From contig NC_084850.1 of assembly GCF_033115175.1 (NCBI RefSeq), positions 19,251,218 through 19,315,217 of the forward strand: 64,000 nucleotides of DNA. The letters run 5' to 3'. Positions 47,361-56,327 of this stretch are shown here, in pieces. The translations under genes were made by a program, and so were the position numbers. Source of the DNA: Lepus europaeus (Eukaryota > Chordata > Mammalia > Lagomorpha > Leporidae). Each line of letters opens with the position of its first letter. Within the stretch, counting starts at the first letter, position 1. The notes below the pieces were generated by a model. The model had not been told where the DNA came from, ran no database searches, and saw only the letters and a list, made by a program, of their open reading frames with translations.

Positions 47361-48010
47361 TTTCCCAAAGATATTTTCTAAGATATGCTTTAAACTTCCT
47401 GTGATCTTTTCCCGCCGGTGTCTCAGGCTACTGAGGTTTCGGCTCACCTCCCGTTCCAGTGCTGATGCGTAGATTCCACAGCTGGGTTCCCGAGCCGTGG
47501 GCGCCCACACCCTCCACACAGGTCCACTGTGAATCACTAGTTCTGGAAGAGTTTCCTCTGCTGTTTCTTCCCCAACTCTTCCTTGAACCTGCAGTATCTC
47601 TACTTTTATTAAACTGTCTCTTCCCGGATTATCAGTGTGCTCCCTTCCTATTCCGCCATCTTGCCAGACTCCAGGAATTTAACTTTTTAGATGTCACATA
47701 AAGTGAGATTATGCAGTGTTTGTCTTTCTGTTCCTGGCTTACTTCACTCAGTATAATGTCCTCTAGGTTCTTCCATGTTGTCACAAATGATAAGATTTCC
47801 TTCTTTCCAAAGGTTGACTAGTATTCTGTTCTATATATCTAAATGTAGATATAGATATCTATCTGTATCACATTTTCTTTATTCATTTGTTGATGAATAC
47901 ATAGGTTGATCTCATATTGTGATTGTTTGAAATAGTGCTGCAGTGAATATGTGAGTGGCAAGTATTATTTCTATAAATACATGTATTATTTTACATCTAT
48001 TTTCTTGTTC

Positions 48011-48584
48011 AATGTTATCCCTTGATCTTTAGTCTTATTGGATACAGTGAGAATTTTGATGTCAGAAGTCAGGATGAAAATAATTGCTTAACCTCATTTA
48101 TATCCTTTTTCTGTTTTTCCCTGAAAACATGGGGCTAAAAAGTAAATTTCTAGGACTGTCTTGCAGCTAGGTTTCTGCACATGATGCAGGTTCTGATAGA
48201 CATATTCTCAGTTTTGCCAGCCAGGTTTGGAAGGCTTAATTTAGGTCAAGGCTCCCTTGTTGGGGCTTGGAGGCTGGCAAGCAGTTCCAAAGACATGTTT
48301 GTAGGTTCTGCACTATTCATTCTAGTGTGTTCCTCAAGTTCTGTAGATGAGAGGCAGTAGTGGCAGCAGTTGTGGTTGTAGTAGCTGCAACAGCTTTCTA
48401 ACATTTAGATCACAACTGCAGTGATATGGCCTTGCCCACTGACTGTTATCCACCTCTCTAGCTCCATCTCATTACATTTATGCTTGAGATGCCTTCATGG
48501 TTAATGTTTCCTGATGTGGACCCATAGATATGACATTGCATGTGCACACATACACATGCTGGGCACTGCACTAACTAGCTTATG
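48011..48584. other. Intergenic, unassigned
   Basis: No gene and no repeat that I can name. Confidence 0.5.
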
Positions 48585-48702
48585 TGGTTCAACTCATGGA
48601 AGCCTCACAACAATCCAATGTGGGCTTCAATATTATTATCTTCATCTTACTCATTAAAGAGGTCCAGCAATGTTGAGTAACCTGCTAGCACAAGATTGCT
48701 TT
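48585..48702 (-). repeat. MIR-type relic, antisense
   Basis: GTGGTTCAACTCATGGAAGC, CTCACAACAATCCAATGTGG and ATTATTATCTTCATCTTAC follow the antisense MIR order; a SINE adjoins its right end. Confidence 0.5.
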
Positions 48703-48718
48703 AAAAAGTTTGAGGTAA

Positions 48719-49057
48719 GGCCGGCGCCGTGGCTCACTAGGCTAATCCTCCGCCTTGCGGCGCTGGCACACCGGGTTCTAGTCCCGATCGGGGCACCGAT
48801 CCTGTCCCGGTTGCCCCTCTTCCAGGCCAGCTCTCTGCTGTGGCCAGGGTGTGCAGTGGAGGATGGCCCAAGTCCTTGGGCCCTGCACCCGCATGGGAGA
48901 CCAGGATAAGCACCTGGCTCCTGCCATCGGATCAGCGCGGTGCGCCGGCCGCAGCACGCCTACCGCGGCGGCCATTGGAGGGTGAACCAACGGCAAAAGG
49001 AAGACCTTTCTCTCTGTCTCTCTCTCACTGTCCACTCTGCCTGTCAAAAAATTAAAA
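48719..49057 (+). mobile_element. C-repeat SINE (young, intact Pol III boxes)
   Basis: Sense copy with box A TGGCTCACTAGG (48730-48741) and box B GGTTCTAGTCC (48774-48784), then CTCTCTCACTGTCCACTCTG and an A-rich tail. The 16-bp duplication AAAAAGTTTGAGGTAA at 48703-48718 and 49058-49073 is perfect, so insertion is recent. Confidence 0.95.
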
Positions 49058-49073
49058 AAAAAGTTTGAGGTAA

Positions 49074-49531
49074 AGTTGAATTAAAAGACATGTTTATTTT
49101 GGCTTAAAAACTTTTGAAACCAATACATAGTTTTTTCACAATCTGCGTTTTACATGAACTTCTTTTTTTTTGACAGGCAGAGTGGACAGTGAGAGAGAGA
49201 GAGACAGAGAGAAAGGTCTTCCTTTGCCATTGGTTCACCCCCTGCAATGGCCGCTGCAGCTGGCGCACGGCAGCCGGCGCACCGCGCTGATCCATAGCCA
49301 GGAGCAAGGTGTTTCTCCTGGTCTCCCTTGTGGGTGCAGGGCCCAAGGACTTGGACCATCCTCCACTGCACTCCTGGGCCACAGCAGAGAGCTGGAATGG
49401 AAGAGGAGCAACCGGGACAGAATCCGGCACCCCGACCGGGACTAGAACCCAGTGTGCCAGCGCTGCAGGTGGAGGTTTAGCCTATTGAGCCGCGGCTCTG
49501 GCCATATATGAACTTCTTGAAGTCCCCTTGT
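49074..49531 (-). mobile_element. MITE-like element, copy 5, split by a SINE
   Basis: TTAAAAGACATGTTTATTTT and CAATACATAGTTTTTTCAC on the left and GAACTTCTTGAAGTCCCCTT on the right form one copy, with the SINE at 49165-49507 inserted between them. Confidence 0.6.
49165..49507 (-). mobile_element. C-repeat SINE (young subfamily)
   Basis: Antisense copy flanked by ATGAACTTCTT at 49154-49164 and 49508-49518. It contains GCCCGACCGGG-like GC-rich body and ends GAGCCGCGGCTCTGGCC. Confidence 0.93.
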
Positions 49532-49749
49532 TTGTGGTGGAGTATGGATTTGAAATCCTGGTCTTTCTGCTTGTCAAATTCATGCTTTCTCTACCACAGT
49601 TCCTCCTCTGCACTTCGCACCTGTGAAGTATGACATCTATTTCAGCCATTTATCCTTGTAAAGTCATCAACGAGCTGTTGATTGACAAACCCAAAGAATT
49701 CTTTTCATTACTCATCTTGACCTCTCTTCAGTATTTCTGTGTGGCCTTC

Positions 49750-50084
49750 TTTTTTTTAAAAGATTTATTTTATTTCAAAGGCAGAGTTACAGGGAAAGAG
49801 GAAGAGACAGAGGGCAAGAGAAATATCTTTCATCCTCTTGTTCACTCTCCAAATGGCTGTGTTGGCCGGGACTCGGCCAGGCCAAAGCCAGGAGCCAGAA
49901 ATTTCTTCTAGGTCTCCTATGTGGGTGCAGGGGCCCAAGTACTTGGGCCATCTGCTGCTGCTTTCCCAGGCCATTAGCAGGGAGCTGGATCTGAAGTGGA
50001 GCAGCCAGAACTTGAACCGGTGCCCATTTGGGATGCCAGCGCTACAGACAGTGGTCTAACCCACTGTGCCATGGCATTGGCCCT
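49750..50084 (-). mobile_element. C-repeat SINE (older subfamily)
   Basis: Antisense copy with AAAGATTTATTTTATTTC start, AGGCCAAAGCCAGGAGCCAG and ATGGCATTGGCCC end. Confidence 0.85.
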
Positions 50085-50565
50085 TGGCTTTCTTGGTAAA
50101 TCTTTTCTTCCTTGTTTTTCTTGAACCTCACTTTTCTGGTATTCACTCAACCTTTCTGACCACTGCTTGCTCTCCTCTGCTGGACCTGAGTCCTTTGCAT
50201 TTCCCTTGAACATGACTGATCCTTGATACTCTTTTCCCCTTCTCTTACATCCTACAGCTCCTTTCTATATAGACTTGCCTAGTCCTATGACCTTATTAAT
50301 CAAAATGCAAATGAATCCTTTTCCTTTCTGATCTTTCTTCTGAGCTCTGAACCTGTGGACACTGCTACCTTCTAGACATCTTAGCTTGTGTGTCTTACAG
50401 CATCTCAAATTCAGCGTGTTGAAAACTGGACTCCTAATCTCTATTCCTAAATATTCTCCTTCAATTTTTTTCCATTGCAGTGAATACTACCCCTGACTGC
50501 TTAGTTTTATCAGCCAGAATATGGACGTAATGCTTCATTATATCCTCATCCTCAATCCTTTGTAA

Positions 50566-50890
50566 TTTTTTTAAAAGATTCATTTTATTTATTTGAAAGA
50601 TAGAGTTACAGAGAGAGGTAGAGACAGAGAGAGATCTTCCATCCGCTGGTTCACTCCCCAGATGGCCGCAACAGCCAGAGCTGCGCCGATCCAAAGCCAG
50701 GAGCTAGGAGCTTCCTCCGGGCCTCCCATGCAGGTGCAGGGGCCCAAGGACTTGAGCCATCTTCTACTTCTATCCCAGGGCATAGCAGAGAGGAAGCAGA
50801 AGAGGAGCAGCCAGGACTAGAATCGACGCCCATATGGGATGCTGGCGCTTCAGGCCAGGGCTTTAACCCGCTGAGCCACAGTACCAGCCC
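50566..50890 (-). mobile_element. C-repeat SINE (older subfamily)
   Basis: Antisense copy flanked by a perfect 13-bp duplication CAATCCTTTGTAA at 50553-50565 and 50891-50903, ending GAGCCACAGTACCAGCCC. Confidence 0.92.
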
Positions 50891-50950
50891 CAATCCTTTG
50901 TAAATTTTTACATTAGTGTTTTAATAAATCTAGTCATCAAATGTTACTAT

Positions 50951-51267
50951 TTTTTAAACATTTATTTTAGTTATGTGAAAGGTAGTTACAGAGAGGGAGA
51001 GAGGGAAAAAGAGAGAGAAATTCCATCTGCTGGTTCACTCCTCAAATGGCTGCAATGGCCAGGACTTGGCCAGGCCATAGCCAGGAAATGCTTCATCCAA
51101 GTCTCTCACGTGGTGCAGGAGCCCAAGGAGTTGGTCCATCCTTCACTGCTTTCCCAGGCACATTAGCAGGGAGCTGAAGTGGTGCAGCCAAGATTGGAAC
51201 TGGTTCCCATATGGGATGCTGGAGCTGCAGGCAGTGGCTTTACATGCTACACCAAAATGCCAGCCCC
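50951..51267 (-). mobile_element. C-repeat SINE (old subfamily)
   Basis: Antisense copy from AACATTTATTTTAGTTATGT to AAAATGCCAGCCCC; near-repeats TTACTATTTTTTAA and TTATTATTTTTTAA flank it. Confidence 0.82.
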
Positions 51268-51474
51268 AAGTCTTATTATTTTTTAACTCTATAATAATCC
51301 ATGAATTCCCTTTCTCCATTCTCATAACCATGGCCTAATTTTGGCACTTTTCATCTCTTCCTTTGTCTGATACATTTCCTATCCACTTGTGTTCCCTGTC
51401 ATACCAATTCATACTCTAATGCAGCATTTACACTAGGCTTCAAATACTTGCACTTCGGTTTTTCAGAAGACTGT

Positions 51475-51572
51475 AAGCTATTTGAGGGCAGGAACTGGAT
51501 TGTATTCTTCTCTGTATACTTCAAATACACAGCACAGAACTTATAGCCTCAGTGAGTGTTGAATGAGGGGGT
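51475..51572 (+). repeat. L2 3'-end relic
   Basis: GTAAGCTATTTGAGGGCAGG and CAGTGAGTGTTGAATGAGG match the L2 3' end. Confidence 0.6.
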
Positions 51573-51934
51573 GGACAGATGAAAAAAAACTCTTTAACTT
51601 TCTAGTAAAAGAAATGTGAAATCAAATCAAAGACGTGCTAAAAGTTGCATATTAGACTCCAAAGAAGCTTACAGTGAGAGAAGTATAGAGAGATGGGACT
51701 AAAGGCTAATTGGACTTTATATGGGATTGCAGGAATAAAATGATTTACAGATAGCTCAGTAGAGCTTCAGGAATTGGGAATGAGAAAAAAACTAGTTTAT
51801 CTGCTTTCCCCCAACAATCACTGAATTGCTTATTATGGTTACTTCGAAGAGTGTGCTATAGAAATGATAGGGTTTGTGTACTGTTATCTTCTAGATTGAG
51901 AATCAGTGATCACAATCTTTTAGAGATTTCTTCC

Positions 51935-52245
51935 TGGTGCAGGCATTTGGCACAGCAGTTAAGATGCTGCTTGGAATGTCTGCATCTCATATCAGAGTAT
52001 TTGGGTTTAGCTCCAAGCTCCAGTTCCTATTCCAGTTTCCTGTTAATGTATACCCTGGGAGGCAGTAGGTGATGGCGCAAGTTGTTAGGTCACTGCCACC
52101 CATGTAGGAGACTGGATGTAACTCCTTGGTTTTGACCTGGTCTAACCGCAGCTGTTGCAGACATTTGGAGACTGAACTAGCAGATTGAAGATTCTCTCTC
52201 TCTCTTCCACTCTTCCTCTCTCCCTCTCTCCTTTTCAAATAATGG
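51935..52245 (+). mobile_element. C-repeat SINE (old subfamily)
   Basis: Sense copy with GTGCAGGCATTTGGCACAGC, GATGCTGCTTGGAATGTC and a CT-rich end ATTCTCTCTCTCTCTTCC. Confidence 0.78.
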
Positions 52246-52654
52246 AAATATTCATAAACATAGAAGTACTCAAGCCTACTCAAAATTTTGGTAACCTCAA
52301 ACCCCAGTACTTAAATGTCTCTGATAATGAAACAGTAACAAAGAATCTTTGTTATACACACATCTATTGTAATATTATGCATGTGTTATTCCACAATTTC
52401 ACCTCACTTTTCTTTAGTTTCATGTTGCTTCACATTGGGAGTGATCTTTCATTTACTGTGTGGTCAAGGCCTTTCATGTATACCTGGGCTGCCAGACATT
52501 CTCCTTGGTCTCAACCATTTTTGAGTTCCATCCTGTCCAGTTGCACTACTGGGAGCAGACTGGTGTGCTGGGGGTGGAGATCCACTTTAGTGACCAAGAA
52601 AGCAGATTCTGCTGGGGCCTTCTGGAACAATCTCATTGAAACTTCACAAATCTT

Positions 52655-52790
52655 GCAAAGTAGGCATTATCATTCTTACTTTACAGATCAGGACACTGAG
52701 GACCTGAGGAGACGGAATGGGTTGCCTATAATTTCAAAGTTGGTAACAGTGAAGCCTAGATGAAGACTATCCTGTTTGACTCTAGAATGA
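52655..52790 (-). repeat. MIR-type relic, antisense
   Basis: ATTATCATTCTTACTTTACA, GACACTGAGGACCTGAGGAG and GGGTTGCCTATAATTTCAAA follow antisense MIR order. Confidence 0.6.
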
Positions 52791-53342
52791 ACTACTACAC
52801 TACAATGCATATTCCTGGTTTAGTTTTGCTTAAATGGTGATTTGCTTTATAGAGGAAAATAACATAAAAATCATGCTTAGTTTCGTGTTTCCGTATCTCA
52901 AAGTACTTTAGGCTACCTTACAGGCCTAAGGCAGCACAGCTCCCAACATAGTGGTTTCAGGCCCCATGGAAATGTTTGAATATAACACAAAACATATTCC
53001 CCCCTGAAGTCCAAGTGTCTACCTATTGTTTCCCTTTGAGTGGGGTGCCCCATGCTAACAGCTTGTTAGAGCACACCATTGATACTTTGTAGTCATTTGC
53101 TTTCTATCAAGTAACAGAGACAGAGTCATTTACCTTTTGCTCATTTTCTCTTTATTTAGAAATAAAAATTGTTAGATATTTCACAAATTTCTTCCCCCCC
53201 TACCCTTAGAGGGGATGTAGCAGTGACATATTTATAGAAATGAAATGAAATTGGATAATTTATTATTAGAATATTGCAGGAAGATCAGAGATGAACTCAA
53301 GTGTTTATCTTTTATTAAAATAACTGAAAAATGTTCAAGTGG

Positions 53343-53683
53343 TGGGTGGGCATTGTGGCACACCAGATTAAGTTGCTACTTGAAACACCCACATCCGCTA
53401 TCACAGTTCTGTTTCAAGTCCAAATATTCCCCTTCTAATCCAGCTTCCTGTTAATGCACTCTGGGAGGTAGAAGATGCTCAATTGCTTGAACCCCTGCCA
53501 CCCATGTGAAAAACCCAGATGGAGTTCTGGGCTCCTGGCTTTAGCTTGGCCCAGTCCTGGCTATTGTAAGCCTCTTGGGAGTGAAGCAACAGATTGATCA
53601 CTCTCTCTCCTGGCTCCCCACTTTCTCTGTGTGTGTATCACTCAGCCTTTCAAGTAGATGAAAATAAGTAAACATTTTTTAAA
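53343..53683 (+). mobile_element. C-repeat SINE (old subfamily)
   Basis: Sense copy with GGGCATTGTGGCACACCAGA, GGCTCCTGGCTTTAGCTTGG and a tail AAATAAGTAAACATTTTTTA. Confidence 0.8.
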
Positions 53684-53871
53684 AGGTAAATGAAGTTTGG
53701 AGCAAATGTCACTTACTATTTTTGCAAAAGGAAGTATATTATCTATTTTTAACTATAATTCTTATTCTCTGTGCCATGAGTGCATTTTACCATCTAGATA
53801 TTTTTGACATCTTGAAAGTCTCCGCAGTATCGAAAATTTTTGTAAAACACAGAGATATTTTATAGACTATT

Positions 53872-54217
53872 TTTAAACATTTCTTTATTTATTTGAAATT
53901 CAGAGTTACACAGAGAAAGAAGAAGAGGCAGAGAGAAAGAGAGAGAGAGAGAGAGGTCTTCCATTCGCTGATTCACTCCCCACATGACCGCAATGGATGG
54001 AGCTGTGCAGATCCAAAGCCAGGAGCCAGGAGCTTCCTCGAGGTCTCCCACACAGGTGCAGGGTCCCAAGGACTCTGGCCATCTTCTACTGCTTTCCCAA
54101 GCCATAGCAGAGAGCAGGACAGGAAGTAGAGTAGCCAGGACTCGAACCGCCACCCATTTGGGATGCCAGCACTTCAGACAGCAGCTTTACCTGCTACACC
54201 ACAGAACGGGCCCCCTC
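53872..54217 (-). mobile_element. C-repeat SINE (older subfamily)
   Basis: Antisense copy flanked by ATAGACTATT at 53862-53871 and 54218-54227, with a (GA)n run at 53938-53955. Confidence 0.9.
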
Positions 54218-54227
54218 ATAGACTATT

Positions 54228-56057
54228 GAGATAAAAGCAGTTTCATTTCTTCTTTCATTTATTCCTTCATGAAACAAAGAGCCAACTATGTGCCAGATTC
54301 TGTGGTAAACACTGAAGTTATTATTGCGATAATATTGAAATAAGTTCTTGGGTCTCACGAAGCTCACAGCATACCAGGGAAAATCTCAACCATAGTAAGT
54401 GCAGGATGCAGTGGCAGAAGGGAATAGATGTTATAAAAAGGGAAAAAACAAAGAGATGTATTGACAGGAGATGAAATAAGTTAATTATTGTGGTCTTTAT
54501 TCTAACATCAATGAGAAGCATGGGGTGATTAAATTAAGTAATGAATTATACTTAAGAATTCATTCTGTCTGTGCACAGAGAATAGATGGAATGGAGCAAG
54601 ACGGGTGTCTAGAAGGTATTATAGTGTTCTAGAAGAGAGACGGTGATAGTTGTGGCTAGGAGAGTAGCAGTAGAGAAAAAAAATTTTAAAATAGTCAAGA
54701 AATAGGGTTGATGGGTATAGGCTGATAGGATTGGTCACAGAGACTGAGGACAGTGAGAAACAGGGCAGAGAAGGATGCCATTCACTAGAATGTGCAACAC
54801 TGAGAGTTGATCCCCGTGTGTGGGGGGCAAGACCAAGAGTTCCATTTTCTTGTGTTGGATTTGAAACTCTGGGTGCCCCATATGTAAATGCAGGAAAATT
54901 ATAGGGGAAAAATGAGGGCTAAAGTACTAATAAAAACCATGAACCCAGGGGAGACAATCCATGGGGTGAACATACAGGACAGGAAGAGAAGAAGGTGAAG
55001 CATGGGACCTGGAGCCCTTAGAAACATCAAGGTGACCTCATGAGGAAGCAACCTGAAAAGCTGAGGGCATTTGGCCATGTGAAGCCGAAAGCTAAGAGAA
55101 AGGTCTGGGCTGGAATGAAGGTGGGGGGAAGCATTTAGACAGCAGTAGAAACCATACAGCAGAGGAGATAGCGAAGAAAATGCAGAATGTTTTTGTATCA
55201 ATAGAATTACTTCTGAAAACAGATCTTGGTAGCAACTTGATTGCTAGAGGTAGATTAGTCTGGAAGACAACGACTCCCAAAGAAGACAGGGTAAAATGCA
55301 GGGGCAATATTTATATCCAAAGAGGGCATAGGCATATAAATATTATAAAAACATTTGTCCAAGTAGACATGCATTCCCTTCTATGGAACTCTATAAATGT
55401 AGTGATGCCTGTTGCCCAATCCCACTCCTGTTGCCTCACATAGGCAAATTGGGTTAAGAATGGCAATACTAGCAATTAGGCACTCAACTACTGTATGGGA
55501 GTGGGGATGAGTCATGACCTGCAAATAGTCTCCTGTGCTGGTAAAATCTCTCCCCTCTGAGACACACTCTGGTTTTTACATGAGCAATCCCTCTACTGGG
55601 AGTGTCAAGAAATGACTCCCTTGGCTTCAGTGGAAGACTGTGAGGCCAATAGTTCCTCTCAGGTTGGCCCCACTCCATTTCTTCTTGCTTAAGGTGGAAC
55701 CACCTAGACATCTATTAAAAAGATATGCTACTGTTTCTTATCTATGGCCCTCCTGTCTTCAGCCTCACTTAATTGTGATTAATCAATAAAAATAATATCT
55801 TTTCAATCTCCTGCACCTTTTTCAGAGCAAGCTGGGAATATACACCCAGATTGCTTTTTCACTTAACAGGTTCCCATGTCATCCACCAAATATTATCACA
55901 GACTTCCAGAGAGTGTGCTATTGCCAAGATATTTTGGGGTATAACAAGCTTGAGAAGAGAAGCAAGTTTATGAAAACATTACAAACATTGGCAACATTAC
56001 CTCCAAGTGCTTCCTCTTCCTCCAACATGACCAAGGGCTTATGTACTAAAGAACAAC
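54228..56057. other. Intergenic, G/A-rich ancient repeat-like stretch and unassigned DNA
   Basis: 54260-55170 begins CAACTATGTGCCAGATTCTG and continues as a purine-rich text typical of an old mammalian-wide repeat (GGGGAGACAATCCATGGGG-like). I cannot name the family. The remainder to the CD40LG poly(A) site is unassigned. Confidence 0.4.
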
Positions 56058-56296
56058 AATTATGTTAAAGGATCTTTATTATTCAAAAAATAAATAACAA
56101 GATAATCACAAAGTCACTCTAGAAATGATGGAGACTGCAGGTAGATACAATAGATTTCCTTTAAATACAGTGAATACAGTCATTTCACAATGAGGAGCAG
56201 GCAGCCTCAGAAGTGTTCTTCCTGCTCCCTGCCTCTCATCCACAGCACTAGAGATAGGGACAGGGTGGAAATAAGATAACCAATTAGCAGTGACCC

Positions 56297-56327
<31 letters not shown>

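Larger units (their letters stand above)
42090..47672 (-). mobile_element. Rabbit L1, near complete but without ORF1
   Basis: 5.6-kb antisense L1 flanked by a perfect 14-bp duplication AGGAATTTAACTTT (42076-42089 and 47673-47686). In transcript order it has a 312-bp leader starting GAGTCTGGCAAGATGGCGGA (a usual L1 5' end), then directly ORF2 (ATG at 47358-47360), then a 3' UTR of more than 1 kb with C-rich and AT blocks. No ORF1 coding sequence is present between the leader and ORF2. A 280-bp piece of another L1 interrupts ORF2 at 43936-44215. Confidence 0.88.
41750..48010 (-). mobile_element. Old L1 3' end, split by a younger L1
   Basis: Pieces 41750-42089 (TTGACTAATGTTAATTTATA, GCAGTAGACCATCAAAACTT) and 47673-48010 (TTCTTCCATGTTGTCACAAA, TGAATACATAGGTTGATCTC) are consecutive antisense parts of one older L1. 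Between them the younger L1 at 42090-47672 has been inserted. Confidence 0.8.

Noticed and set aside
48719-48795. tRNA-like box A and box B, considered as a tRNA gene
   Set aside because: The sequence continues into the CT-rich body and A tail of a C-SINE; the tRNA part is the ancestral head and cannot form a normal acceptor stem with a 3' end.
52185-52763. 192-codon plus-strand open frame, the longest outside L1
   Set aside because: It starts in the CT-rich tail of a SINE, ends in a MIR relic, and has no family resemblance or splice context. A chance frame.
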